DNA of 64,000 nt from Mycobacterium sp. (GTDB lineage: Bacteria > Actinomycetota > Actinomycetes > Mycobacteriales > Mycobacteriaceae), in assembly GCA_016197405.1 (NCBI GenBank), contig JACPVR010000011.1, forward strand, positions 248,001 through 312,000, given 5' to 3'. Both the position numbers and the translations under genes were made by a program. Each line of letters opens with the position of its first letter. The stretch's first letter is position 1. A model generated the notes under the pieces. The model was given only the letters and a program-made list of their open reading frames with translations. It was not told the DNA's origin and made no database searches. This document shows positions 26,519 to 35,091 of this stretch, piece by piece.

Positions 26519-28237
26519 TCAGCCCTTCTTGGTGAATTCCTCTCCGGTCTGCGGGTCGACGGCGGTCTCTCCGGGCGGCAGATTGGACAGGTCGGGCGCG
26601 ATGACGGTCGGCATGTCACCGGCATCGGGCAGTCCGAAGTGCGGCACCGATCCGACGGCGGGTTCGAGCAGCAGATCGACCCGGCGCGGCAGGGTCTTGC
26701 CCTGGAAGAAGCCGGGGGACATGGCCCACCAGACGATCATCAGGATGACGCCGAGCACCAGTGCGCCGATGCCCACCACGGCGACGGCGCCGAAACCGAA
26801 GATGGTGACGTTGTTGCCGTTGTCGTCGACCAGATAGTCCGGCGCCGCATACGACTTGAGCCCGTAGGCGAAGACCACCGTCAGCATGAGGCCGCCGACC
26901 AGGGGCACCACCCCGCGCATCAGGAAGTTGCGGGCCGAGGCGGTGAACGTCTTGCGGTAGTACCAGACGCACGCGAAACCGGTCAGGCCGTAGTAGAAGG
27001 CGATCATCAAACCGACCGAACCGATGAGGGCCAGCAACAGGCTGCTGCTGATCAGCGTGAACATCACGTAGAAGAAGATCGACACCGCGCCCATCACCAC
27101 GGTGGAGACCGTCGGGGTCAGGTACTTGCGATGGATCTTGGCGAACGACGTCGGCAGTGCCTTGTAGACGCCCATCGACAGCGTGGTGCGCGCGGTCGGC
27201 AGGATCGTGGTCTGGGTTGATGCCGAGGCCGAGGTCAAGATGGTGGCCGACAGTGCGAGCAGGCCGATGTGTCCGATGACGCTGTCACCGAACAGTGCGG
27301 GCCCGATGGCGCCGAAGACGTCGGCGGAGTTGTCCGGATTGCCAAGGCCCGCATCGGTTTCCCCGACGCCGGCGAATGCGACGGCAGCCACCGTGACGAT
27401 TGCATAGGTGGCCAACAGCAGGAACGTCGACAGCACGGCGGCCTTGCCCGGTGTCGTGCCGGGATCGTCGGATTCCTCGTTGCACGCCACCGCGGTGTCC
27501 CAGCCCCAGTAGATGAAGATCGCGATCAGGATCGCCGGGCAGATGACCGAACCGAAGTCCAGGCCCGCGGGCCAGAACCAGGACAGTGACGGGTGGATGG
27601 ACTCCGGCAGTGCGTTGCCGGTGTAGACCTTGATCAGCGCGTACACCGAGATCACCACCAGGATGATGACCTCGAAACCGAGCAGGAAGTACTGCAGGCG
27701 GGCCGACACCTCGATACCGCGGTAGCAGATGTAGGTCATCACGATGATCCAGATCACGCCGGCCACCGTCGACCACAGGGTGCTGCTCGCCAGATCGGCG
27801 GCCGCCGTCCAGCCGAGATCGCCGACGAATGTGAAGGAGTAGGCGCCGGCGATCTGGGCCAGGTTCGCCATCACGATGACGTCGGCGGCGATGATGCCCC
27901 AGCCGCCCATCCAGCCCACCAGGGGACCGAAGGCGCGGGAAGCCCAGGTGAACGTCGTCCCGCAGTCGGGTTCGGCCTTGTTGAGCTCCTGATACGCCAC
28001 GGCGATCAGGTAGATCGGCACGAAGGCCAACAGCACGATGGCCGCCGCTTTGACGCCCGCGCCGCTGGCCACGATGAGTCCGAGCACCGCGGCCAGGCTG
28101 TAGGCCGGTGCGGTGGACGCCATACCGACGACGACGCTGGACAGCAGCCCCAGGGAACCGCCTTTGAGGCCCTTGCTGTCGACGGTTCCGCCGGTGCCGG
28201 AACTTCCCGGATCGACGGTGGTTGCACCTGTGGTCAT
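26519..28237 (-). CDS. APC-superfamily permease, paralogue of the downstream permease
   Basis: 572-aa APC transporter whose core parallels the neighbouring 503-aa permease: GLKGGSLGLLSSVVVGMASTAPAYSLAAVLG, EPDCGTTFTWASRAFGPLVGWMGGWG, FIYWGWDTAVACNEESDDPGTTPGKAAVLSTF and TTILPTARTTLSMGVYKALP. It differs by an extended hydrophilic C-terminus of about 65 residues (LPRRVDLLLEPAVGSVPHFG... PPGETAVDPQTGEEFTKKG) absent from the paralogue, perhaps a regulatory tail. ATG 28237 follows GAAGGAGA. First gene of the permease-permease-USP run; its promoter must lie in 28238-28422. Confidence 0.88.
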   Translation of the reverse strand: MTTGATTVDPGSSGTGGTVDSKGLKGGSLGLLSSVVVGMASTAPAYSLAAVLGLIVASGAGVKAAAIVLLAFVPIYLIAVAYQELNKAEPDCGTTFTWASRAFGPLVGWMGGWGIIAADVIVMANLAQIAGAYSFTFVGDLGWTAAADLASSTLWSTVAGVIWIIVMTYICYRGIEVSARLQYFLLGFEVIILVVISVYALIKVYTGNALPESIHPSLSWFWPAGLDFGSVICPAILIAIFIYWGWDTAVACNEESDDPGTTPGKAAVLSTFLLLATYAIVTVAAVAFAGVGETDAGLGNPDNSADVFGAIGPALFGDSVIGHIGLLALSATILTSASASTQTTILPTARTTLSMGVYKALPTSFAKIHRKYLTPTVSTVVMGAVSIFFYVMFTLISSSLLLALIGSVGLMIAFYYGLTGFACVWYYRKTFTASARNFLMRGVVPLVGGLMLTVVFAYGLKSYAAPDYLVDDNGNNVTIFGFGAVAVVGIGALVLGVILMIVWWAMSPGFFQGKTLPRRVDLLLEPAVGSVPHFGLPDAGDMPTVIAPDLSNLPPGETAVDPQTGEEFTKKG

Positions 28238-28422
28238 GCTGTCTCCTTCGTGCCCTGTCCTAGCGTTTGGGAGAATACGGTTTCAGTGGTGGTTTCGCTG
28301 ACCAACAACCGAAATGGTGCTCACAGCGACCTCACAGCTACGGATTTCGTTGTTTGCTCCGCCAAATGCACCGATGGCGCGGGAGCCGCCTCGGCGGGGC
28401 GGCCGGCAAAGTGGCGGCGCGG
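28238..28422. other. intergenic region with imperfect inverted repeat
   Basis: 185 nt upstream of the APC permease and downstream of the MFS gene (both minus strand). It contains an imperfect inverted repeat AACAACCGAAAT (28304-28315) / ATTTCGTTGTT (28344-28354) with one bulged base, which may be a terminator or operator. No coding signal seen. Confidence 0.4.
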
Positions 28423-29661
28423 TCAGACCGCCGCGGGACTGCGGAACGCGTCCGGGCGCAGCAGCACACCCAGCAGGGTGACGGCGAAGAGCACCGCGGT
28501 CACCGACAGCACCATGGTCAGACCGAGGCGGGCATACACCAGCCCACCGGCGACCGATCCGCACAGGATGCCGACCTGGCTGGCTGTCACATAGAGCGCG
28601 GATGCCTGCTCGGCGGCGCGCGGGGCGGCACGGATTGCCGCGGCCTGCAGCATCGGCGGCAACACCGCGGCGGTGGCGCCCCAGACGATGACCGCCCCCA
28701 CGCCGAAGGCGATGGCCGCGGCTCCCGGTCCCGACGACGACACGATGATCAACACTGCCAAGGCCAGGCACAGGATCGTCAGGCAGCCCGCCGCGGCCGG
28801 CCGCAGCCGCTCGTCGGCGGCGCGCGCAAACAGTGCCAGCGCCAGCAGGCCGGCGGTGCCGAACGCGGCCAACACCCAGGCCTGTGCGGTCCCGCCGACA
28901 CCGATCACATCGCGGATGATCGGGACGATGAAGGTGTAGGAGACGAAATGCGCGCTCACGCCGATCACCGTGAGGCCGCACAGCGTCAGCAGGCGGGTGT
29001 TGCGATGCGGCGCCGCGGTGCGTTCGACGACCGCGGGTTCGGAACTGTCGACGGCCAGCACGGGCAGCACGACCCGCGCCGTCACCATGATGACGGCCGA
29101 CGCCGCCGCCAACGCAGCCACCGTCGGACGCCAACCCCATGCCTGGCTCATCGACGTGGTCAGGGGGTTGCCGACGACCAGGGCCGCCGCCGAGCCGATG
29201 TAGACGGCGGCGGTGGCCCGCCCGGCGTGCGTCGCCGGGACCAGGCGAACCCCGATCGGCACGATGATGGCCCACATCACGCCGTGGGTGACGGCACACA
29301 GCACCCGACTCGCCGCCAGCCAGCCCAGCCCCGGCGCCAGCGCGGAGAGCACCTGGGCCACTGTCAGGCAGGCCAGGGTCGCGACGAAGACCCGCCGCTG
29401 CGGCCACCGGGCAGTCCAGCGGACCAGCGGAACGGTCGTGACGATACTGATGAAAGCGTAAGCGGCGGTGAGTAATCCGACGTGTGCCTCGTCGACGCCG
29501 AAATCCGCTGCGATGGCGGGCATGGCGCCGATGGGTGCCATTTCGGCAACACCGTAGACGTAGGCGGCCAGTGCCAGCACGGCCAGCGCCACGACGACCC
29601 CGGGCGAGGACCGGTAGGTCCGGTCGCGGTACCCGACACCGTCGAGAAGGGCCGAGCTCAT
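28423..29661 (-). CDS. MFS efflux transporter
   Basis: 412-aa major facilitator with 12 predicted helices, of the drug:H+ antiporter type. The N-terminal helix VVVALAVLALAAYVYGVAEMAPIGAMPAIAADFGVDEAHVGLLTAAYAF has the acidic residue and the G-x-L-x-x-x-Y pattern common in AraJ/Cmx-like exporters. The loop 2-3 motif is degenerate (VRWTARWPQRRVFVATLA). Motif C appears as GSAAALVVGNPLTTSM. ATG 29661 overlaps the stop of the beta-lactamase-fold gene (ATGA), so the two are coupled. Substrate unknown; export of a drug or metabolite is likely. Confidence 0.84.
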   Translation of the reverse strand: MSSALLDGVGYRDRTYRSSPGVVVALAVLALAAYVYGVAEMAPIGAMPAIAADFGVDEAHVGLLTAAYAFISIVTTVPLVRWTARWPQRRVFVATLACLTVAQVLSALAPGLGWLAASRVLCAVTHGVMWAIIVPIGVRLVPATHAGRATAAVYIGSAAALVVGNPLTTSMSQAWGWRPTVAALAAASAVIMVTARVVLPVLAVDSSEPAVVERTAAPHRNTRLLTLCGLTVIGVSAHFVSYTFIVPIIRDVIGVGGTAQAWVLAAFGTAGLLALALFARAADERLRPAAAGCLTILCLALAVLIIVSSSGPGAAAIAFGVGAVIVWGATAAVLPPMLQAAAIRAAPRAAEQASALYVTASQVGILCGSVAGGLVYARLGLTMVLSVTAVLFAVTLLGVLLRPDAFRSPAAV

Positions 29662-30887
29662 GCCGCCGAGACGTTGAGCGCTGCGTAGATCTGATCCGAC
29701 AGCGCGACACTGCGCGGGTCGGCGTGACATGCCCTCGCGTCGAAGTTGTTCATCACGTAGGCGTAGCCGATGCGGTTCTCCAGATCGACGAAGGCGAACG
29801 AGCCGCCGGAACCACCGTGGCCGAAGCTGTGCGGATTGGGGCCCGCGACACAACGCTGGTTGAGCATGTAGCCCAGACCCCAACCATGGTCGGCGACCCG
29901 CGGACCCAGCACGACGTCGGTGGCCAACCCACCCTGGGACTGCCGGGCCCGTTCCATCGTCTCGCGGCTGAGCAGCTTCTCGTGCGCCATCGCGTTGTAG
30001 AACGTCGCCATGCCCAGCGCCGACACATGCGCGTTGGTGGCGGGGAATTCCGCCGAGCGCCAGCGGTCGATGGTCTGCGAACCGAGCTCGTCGTCGGGGA
30101 TGAATCCCATCGCCACCGCCAGGCCGGCCATCCCGTGCTCGGCCAGCGACCGCGGGTGCTCGGGTGCCCCGCCGGCGGCCAGGACATCGCGGATGTGCGG
30201 TTTGTTGATCATCTCGGCGCAGCGATGGTGTTCGTGGCTGGGCAGGCCGATGTGGACATCGGCGCCCAGCGGCTCGGCGATGTACTCGCGCAGGAATTCT
30301 CCGGCGGTACGTCCGGTGACGCGACGGATGAGCTCGCCGAGGATGAAGCCGAAGCTCACCATGTGATAGCCCTGCGCGGTGCCCGGTGGCCACCACGGTT
30401 GCGCCGTCGCCAGCTCGGCGCACACCCGGTCCCAGTCGAGCACGTCGTCGGGGGACAGCCGCCGTTGCGGCCCGATCACGCCGGAGCGGTGCGCCAGCAC
30501 CATAGCGACCGTGATGTCCTGCTTACCGGCCTGCCCGAACTCCGGCCAGTAGGCGGCCACCGGCCTGTGCAGGTCGATGAGCCCGCGCTCGGCCAGCAGA
30601 TGCACGCAGGTGCTGGTCAGGCCTTTGGATCCGGAGTAGACGCTGGCCAGGGTGTCCTGCTGCCACGGGGTGGTGTTGGCGGCATCGCGCCAGCCGCCCC
30701 ACAGGTTGACGACGAGCTCCCCGTCCACCCAGCCGGCGACGGCGGCACCGACCTCGCCGCGTTCGGTGAAATTGCGTTCGAACTGCTCGCGGACACCGTC
30801 GAATCCCGGCGCGCAGTAACCGTCGATGGGCACACCGGAGTCACTGACGCCGTGTTCGGTGAAGGTTGCTGCGGACACCCCACTCAT
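29658..30887 (-). CDS. beta-lactamase-fold serine hydrolase (class C/EstB type)
   Basis: 409-aa serine beta-lactamase-like protein without signal peptide. The S-x-x-K nucleophile motif is SVYSGSKGLTS (Ser85, Lys88), and the Tyr motif lies in QGYHMVSFGFILGELIRRVTG. A C-terminal HGGSGGSFAFVDLENRIGYAYVMNNF replaces the KTG box with HGG, as in family VIII esterases such as EstB. Cytosolic esterase or lipase activity is more likely than beta-lactam resistance. It is translationally coupled to the MFS pump. Candidate RBS is weak; the ATG at 30887 fits the family start. Confidence 0.86.
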   Translation of the reverse strand: MSGVSAATFTEHGVSDSGVPIDGYCAPGFDGVREQFERNFTERGEVGAAVAGWVDGELVVNLWGGWRDAANTTPWQQDTLASVYSGSKGLTSTCVHLLAERGLIDLHRPVAAYWPEFGQAGKQDITVAMVLAHRSGVIGPQRRLSPDDVLDWDRVCAELATAQPWWPPGTAQGYHMVSFGFILGELIRRVTGRTAGEFLREYIAEPLGADVHIGLPSHEHHRCAEMINKPHIRDVLAAGGAPEHPRSLAEHGMAGLAVAMGFIPDDELGSQTIDRWRSAEFPATNAHVSALGMATFYNAMAHEKLLSRETMERARQSQGGLATDVVLGPRVADHGWGLGYMLNQRCVAGPNPHSFGHGGSGGSFAFVDLENRIGYAYVMNNFDARACHADPRSVALSDQIYAALNVSAA

Positions 30888-30984
30888 TTCACCGGGTGAC
30901 CCTGTGAATGCGATAGGTCAGGTCAAATAAGACTCGCACGTGCAACCACACCGTGACGGAACCGATACGTGCAGTGGTCAGCGG

Positions 30985-31767
30985 TCAGCGAGCGAACATC
31001 AGCGCGCGCTTGACTTCCTGGATCGCCTTGGTGACCTCGATGCCGCGCGGGCAGGACTCGGTGCAGTTGAAGGTGGTGCGGCAGCGCCACACGCCGTCGA
31101 CCTCGTTGAGGATGTCGAGCCGTTCAGCGGCGCCCTCGTCGCGGGAATCGAAGATGAAGCGGTGCGCGTTGACGATCGCCGCGGGCCCGAAGTAGGAGCC
31201 CTCGCTCCAGAACACCGGGCAGCTGGTGGTGCAGCAGGCACACAGGATGCACTTGGTGGTGTCGTCGTAGCGGGCGCGGTCGGTCTGGCTCTGTATGCGT
31301 TCGCGGGTCGGCGGGTTGCCGCTGGTGATCAGGAACGGCTTGACGGCGCGGAAGGCGTCGAAGAACGGCTCCATGTTGACCACCAGGTCCTTTTCCACGG
31401 GCAGCCCGCGGATCGGCTCGATGGTGATGGTCAGCGGCTTGTTGTTCTTGGGCAGCATGTCGCGCATGAGCACCTTGCAGGCCAGCCGGTTGACACCGTT
31501 GATCCGCATGGCGTCCGAACCGCACACGCCGTGCGCGCAGGACCGGCGGAACGTCAGCGTGCCGTCCAGGTAACCCTTGACATACAGCAGCAGGTTGAGC
31601 AGCCGGTCGCTGGGCAGGCAGGGGACCCGGAAGCTCTGCCAGCCCGCGGCGTCGGGATTCTCCGAATTGAACCGGGCGATCTTCAGCGTCACCATCACCG
31701 CGCCCTCGGGCACGGGCGGCAGTGCCGGATCGCCAGATTCCGGCTTATCGATCACGGGTGCACTCAT
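30985..31767 (-). CDS. sdhB: succinate dehydrogenase iron-sulfur subunit
   Basis: 260-aa SdhB, membrane-peripheral electron carrier between SdhA and the SdhCD anchors. The 2Fe-2S ligands are in FRRSCAHGVCGSDAMRINGVNRLACKVLM. The 4Fe-4S and 3Fe-4S ligands are in CILCACCTTSCPVFW and CRTTFNCTESCPRGIEVTKAIQEVKR. It is the last gene of the minus-strand sdhC-sdhD-sdhA-sdhB operon and lies 3 nt after sdhA. It corresponds to Rv3319. Confidence 0.97.
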   Translation of the reverse strand: MSAPVIDKPESGDPALPPVPEGAVMVTLKIARFNSENPDAAGWQSFRVPCLPSDRLLNLLLYVKGYLDGTLTFRRSCAHGVCGSDAMRINGVNRLACKVLMRDMLPKNNKPLTITIEPIRGLPVEKDLVVNMEPFFDAFRAVKPFLITSGNPPTRERIQSQTDRARYDDTTKCILCACCTTSCPVFWSEGSYFGPAAIVNAHRFIFDSRDEGAAERLDILNEVDGVWRCRTTFNCTESCPRGIEVTKAIQEVKRALMFAR

Positions 31768-31770
31768 GAG

Positions 31771-33525
31771 TCAGTACTTCCGTTCCATCGGCTCATACCG
31801 GGTCTGGACCACGGGCTTGTAGTCCAGCCGGATGTCGGACAGCAGATCCGAACCTTCTTTGTATGCCATGGTGTGGCGCATGTAGTTGGTGTCGTCGCGA
31901 TTGGGGTAGTCCTCACGCGCATGCCCGCCACGAGATTCCTTGCGGTTGAGCGCGCCCACCACGGTCACCTCGGCCAGCTCGAGCAGGAAGCCCAGCTCGA
32001 TCGCCTCAAGCAGGTCGCTGTTGTAGCGCTTGCCCTTGTCGTGCACGGTGATTCGCGAGTAACGCTCCTTGAGCGCATGAATGTCGGTGAGCGCCTGCTT
32101 GAGCGTCTCCTCGGTGCGGAACACCGCGGCGTTGTTGTCCATCGACTGCTGCAGTGCGCCACGGATGTCGGCGACGCGCTCGTGACCGTGTTCGGAGAGG
32201 ATGTCGCCGACCCAACCGACCACCATGCCGGCGGGTTCGGGGGGCAGGTCCACGAAGTCGTGCGTGGCAGCGTAATTGGCCGCGGCGATACCGGCGCGAC
32301 GGCCGAAGACGTTGATGTCCAGCAGCGAGTTGGTGCCGAGCCGGTTGGCGCCGTGCACCGAGACGCATGCGCATTCACCGGCGGCGAACAGCCCGGGAAC
32401 GGCATTGTCGTTGTCGCGCAACACCTGTCCGGTGATCGTCGTCGGGATACCACCCATCACGTAGTGGCACGTCGGGTAGACCGGGACCAGCTCGGTCACC
32501 GGGTCGACACCCAGGTAGGTGCGGGCGAATTCGGTGATGTCGGGCAGCTTGGCCTCGAGCACGTCGGCACCCAGGTGGCGCACGTCGATGTAGACGTAGT
32601 CCTTGTTGGGGCCGGCGCCACGGCCTTCCAGCACCTCCAGAACCATGGAGCGCGCGACGATATCGCGCGGTGCCAGGTCGACGATGGTCGGTGCGTAGCG
32701 CTCCATGAAGCGTTCGCCCTCACCGTTGAGCAGACGGCCACCCTCACCGCGGACGGCCTCGGAGATCAGGATGCCCAGGCCGGCCAGGCCGGTCGGGTGG
32801 AACTGGTGGAATTCCATGTCCTCCAAGGGAAGTCCCTTGCGGAACACGATGCCCAGGCCGTCTCCGGTCAGGGTGTGCGCATTGGAGGTGGTCTTGTACA
32901 TCCGGCCGGAACCGCCGGTGGCGAAGACGATCGCCTTGGCGTGGAAGACGTGGATGTCGCCGGTTGCCAGCTCGTAGGCCACCACGCCCGTGGCGACCGG
33001 ACCGTTGGGGGTCTCGGTCAGGCTGATGTCGAGGGCGTAGAACTCGTTGAAGAACTCGACATCGTGCTTGACGCAGTTCTGATACAGCGTCTGCAGGATC
33101 ATGTGGCCGGTGCGGTCGGCGGCGTAACAGGCGCGGCGCACCGGCGCCTTGCCGTGATCGCGGGTGTGTCCGCCGAACCGGCGCTGGTCGATACGGCCCT
33201 CGGGGGTGCGGTTGAACGGCATCCCCATCTTCTCCAGGTCGAGCACCGCGTCGATGGCTTCTTTGGCCATGATCTCGACGGCGTCCTGGTCGGCCAGGTA
33301 GTCGCCACCCTTGACGGTGTCGAAGGTGTGCCACTCCCAGTTGTCGTCCTCGACATTGGCCAGTGCGGCGCACATGCCGCCTTGGGCGGCACCGGTGTGG
33401 CTGCGGGTCGGGTACAGCTTGGTCAGCACCGCGGTGCGTACCCGCGGCCCGGCTTCCACCGCGGCACGCATGCCGGCACCGCCGGCGCCGATGATGACGA
33501 CGTCATAACGATGCTCATGAATCAT
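31771..33525 (-). CDS. sdhA: succinate dehydrogenase flavoprotein subunit
   Basis: 584-aa catalytic subunit oxidising succinate to fumarate with covalently bound FAD. Visible: dinucleotide fold YDVVIIGAGGAGMRAAVEA (7-25), the FAD-attachment histidine in PTRSHTGAAQGGMCAAL, the active-site segment QFHPTGLAGLG, GERFMERYAP and the substrate arginine/histidine region VYPTCHYVMGGIPT, and the FAD-end motif GANRLGTNSLLDINVFGRRAG. The length is usual for bacterial SdhA. The gene lies 17 nt after sdhD and 3 nt before sdhB. A very long open frame on the opposite strand is a GC artefact. Confidence 0.98.
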   Translation of the reverse strand: MIHEHRYDVVIIGAGGAGMRAAVEAGPRVRTAVLTKLYPTRSHTGAAQGGMCAALANVEDDNWEWHTFDTVKGGDYLADQDAVEIMAKEAIDAVLDLEKMGMPFNRTPEGRIDQRRFGGHTRDHGKAPVRRACYAADRTGHMILQTLYQNCVKHDVEFFNEFYALDISLTETPNGPVATGVVAYELATGDIHVFHAKAIVFATGGSGRMYKTTSNAHTLTGDGLGIVFRKGLPLEDMEFHQFHPTGLAGLGILISEAVRGEGGRLLNGEGERFMERYAPTIVDLAPRDIVARSMVLEVLEGRGAGPNKDYVYIDVRHLGADVLEAKLPDITEFARTYLGVDPVTELVPVYPTCHYVMGGIPTTITGQVLRDNDNAVPGLFAAGECACVSVHGANRLGTNSLLDINVFGRRAGIAAANYAATHDFVDLPPEPAGMVVGWVGDILSEHGHERVADIRGALQQSMDNNAAVFRTEETLKQALTDIHALKERYSRITVHDKGKRYNSDLLEAIELGFLLELAEVTVVGALNRKESRGGHAREDYPNRDDTNYMRHTMAYKEGSDLLSDIRLDYKPVVQTRYEPMERKY

Positions 33526-33542
33526 CGGAGCTCAGTCTTCCT

Positions 33543-34010
33543 CTACGAGATGTTCGCGTCGAAGGTCAGCAGGACATAGGTACCCAGTACCAGCGTGAAG
33601 ATCATCGACAGCGCCAGCAGGGCGTTCAGCCAGAATCGGGTGCTGTCCTTGCGGGTGTAGTCGGCGATGATCGTGCGCATGCCGTTGCCGCCGTGCAGCT
33701 GGGCCAGCCACAGCAGCAGCAGGTCCCAGGTCTGCCAGAACGGGGATGCCCAGCGCTGCGCCACATAGTTGAAGTCGATGCGGTACACGCCGTTCTGCCA
33801 CATCAGCATGATGAACAGGTGGCCCAGTGCCAGGAACACCAGCACCAGCCCCGAGAACCGCATGAAAAGCCAGGTGTACTTCTCGAAGTTGGGCATACCG
33901 CCGCGGCGCCGCGGTGCCCGGGGGTTGTCCAGTCCGGCGGGACGGTCGAAGCTCTTCTCCAGTACCGGCGCCGGCTCTCCGCCGAACCGCTTGGAGTTCG
34001 GGGCGCTCAC
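33543..34010 (-). CDS. sdhD: succinate dehydrogenase membrane anchor SdhD
   Basis: 155-aa membrane anchor of complex II. After a hydrophilic N-terminus of about 40 residues (SKRFGGEPAPVLEKSFDRPAG) come three helices. The first contains WLFMRFSGLVLVFLALGHLFIMLMW with the probable haem histidine. The second is WDLLLLWLAQLHGGNGMRTIIADYT, and the third is WLNALLALSMIFTLVLGTYVLL. GTG 34010 overlaps the sdhC stop (GTGA), fixing the start. With SdhC it holds haem b and the menaquinone site. Confidence 0.93.
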   Translation of the reverse strand: MSAPNSKRFGGEPAPVLEKSFDRPAGLDNPRAPRRRGGMPNFEKYTWLFMRFSGLVLVFLALGHLFIMLMWQNGVYRIDFNYVAQRWASPFWQTWDLLLLWLAQLHGGNGMRTIIADYTRKDSTRFWLNALLALSMIFTLVLGTYVLLTFDANIS

Positions 34011-34423
34011 AGGAACCGCTCCGACATGTGGATGCCCAGAACCACCAGGGCGGGCACCATCACCAGCAGCCAGATCGCGGCCACGCCGACCAGCATCTTC
34101 TTCTGGTGCCGCGGACCTTCGGCCCAGAAGTCGATCAGGATGACGCGGATTCCGTTGAGTGCGTGGAACAGCACCGCGGCCACCAGACCGACCTCCATCA
34201 GACCGACGATCGGGGTCTTGTAGGTCTCGATCACCTCGTTGTAGGCCTGCGGGCTGACCCGGACCAACGCGGTGTCGAGCACGTGCACAAAGAGGAAGAA
34301 GAAGATGGTCGCGCCGGTGATGCGGTGCAACACCCAGGACCACATGCCTGGATCTCCCCGGTACAGGGTTCGCCGGCGCGGTTTGTCGCGCTTGCTCGGC
34401 TCTGCCGGTGCCGCCGTTGTCAT
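34007..34423 (-). CDS. sdhC: succinate dehydrogenase cytochrome b subunit SdhC
   Basis: 138-aa membrane subunit with three helices: MWSWVLHRITGATIFFFLFVHVLDTAL (the His-Arg plus the helix histidine as haem/quinone residues), GLMEVGLVAAVLFHALNGIRVILIDFW and MLVGVAAIWLLVMVPALVVLGIHM. ATG 34423 is chosen because GGAGG lies 5-6 nt upstream; an in-frame ATG at 34441 has no such site. First gene of sdhCDAB, divergent from cdd. The N-terminal 30 residues before MWSW are longer than in the M. tuberculosis annotation. Confidence 0.93.
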   Translation of the reverse strand: MTTAAPAEPSKRDKPRRRTLYRGDPGMWSWVLHRITGATIFFFLFVHVLDTALVRVSPQAYNEVIETYKTPIVGLMEVGLVAAVLFHALNGIRVILIDFWAEGPRHQKKMLVGVAAIWLLVMVPALVVLGIHMSERFL

Positions 34424-34680
34424 CAGCGCCTCCAACGTCATCGGTGTACGCCGGGTTGTCGGGCTGCCCCGGCGTGGCGGTGTGCGGATGTCCCCTGGCT
34501 GAATGGGGAATCCTCGTGAGCAACCGTCTGGGCGACTCTAAACCCATTTGCACCCCCGATCGAACCGCCATCGGCGCGCAAGGTGCGCTTTTGGGGGTGA
34601 AGCTAGGGTGACAACTGCAACCGACGGCATCCGGACAGGGGCATGGTGAATGGATTCAGAAACATTTCGGAGCCGTCGGC
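34424..34680. promoter_or_regulatory. divergent promoter region sdhC / cdd
   Basis: 257 nt containing both promoters. An inverted repeat CACCCCC (34551-34557) / GGGGGTG (34593-34599) encloses a nested CGAT/ATCG pair. The right part (about 34580-34599) carries AAGGTGCGCTTTTGGGGGTG, similar to the motif after the Rv3311-like gene. Specific -10/-35 hexamers cannot be fixed with confidence. Confidence 0.5.
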
Positions 34681-35091
34681 ATGACCGGTGAAATCGACTG
34701 GAAACTGTTGCGGGACAAGGCAATAGAAGTGTCGGCACATGCCTGGGCGCCGTACTCGGAATTCCCCGTCGGCGCGGCCGCACTGGTCGACGACGGCCGC
34801 GTCGTAGTGGGCTGCAATGTGGAGAATGTCTCATATGGCCTAGGTCTCTGTGCCGAGTGCGCTGTGGTCTGCGCCCTACGTTCCAGCGGTGGCGGCCGGC
34901 TGCGGGCACTGGCGTGTGTGGACGCCACCGGCAATGCGCTGATGCCCTGCGGGCGGTGCAGGCAGGTGCTGTTCGAGCACGGTGGAGCGGGGCTGCTGAT
35001 CGACCACCCGTCGGGCCCCAAACCGCTGGGCGAGCTGCTGCCCGATGCCTTCGGCCCCGATGATCTGGAGCGGGTCAGGAGCACCAGGTGA
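34681..35091 (+). CDS. cdd: cytidine deaminase
   Basis: 136-aa tetrameric-type zinc enzyme deaminating cytidine and deoxycytidine to uridine and deoxyuridine. Substrate motif FPVGAAALVDDGRVVVGCNVENVSYGLGLCAECAVVCAL gives the catalytic C-A-E (zinc Cys and proton-shuttle Glu); the second zinc pair is LMPCGRCRQVL. Start of the cdd-deoA-add salvage operon, with deoA coupled by GTGA (35088-35091). Corresponds to Rv3315c. Confidence 0.96.
   Translation: MTGEIDWKLLRDKAIEVSAHAWAPYSEFPVGAAALVDDGRVVVGCNVENVSYGLGLCAECAVVCALRSSGGGRLRALACVDATGNALMPCGRCRQVLFEHGGAGLLIDHPSGPKPLGELLPDAFGPDDLERVRSTR

Noticed and set aside
28423..30423. 666-codon minus-strand fusion of the esterase region with the MFS transporter
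   Set aside because: The upstream half is an out-of-frame reading of the beta-lactamase-fold gene; the transporter starts at the ATGA overlap at 29661.
29658..30887. Beta-lactam resistance gene
   Set aside because: Has the S-x-x-K motif, but HGG replaces KTG and there is no signal peptide; esterase activity is more likely.
30940..33579. 879-codon open frame on the plus strand opposite sdhB and sdhA
   Set aside because: Composition is His/Val/Gly/Asp-rich with no domain, as expected for the antisense of a GC-rich coding region; sdhA and sdhB are certain.
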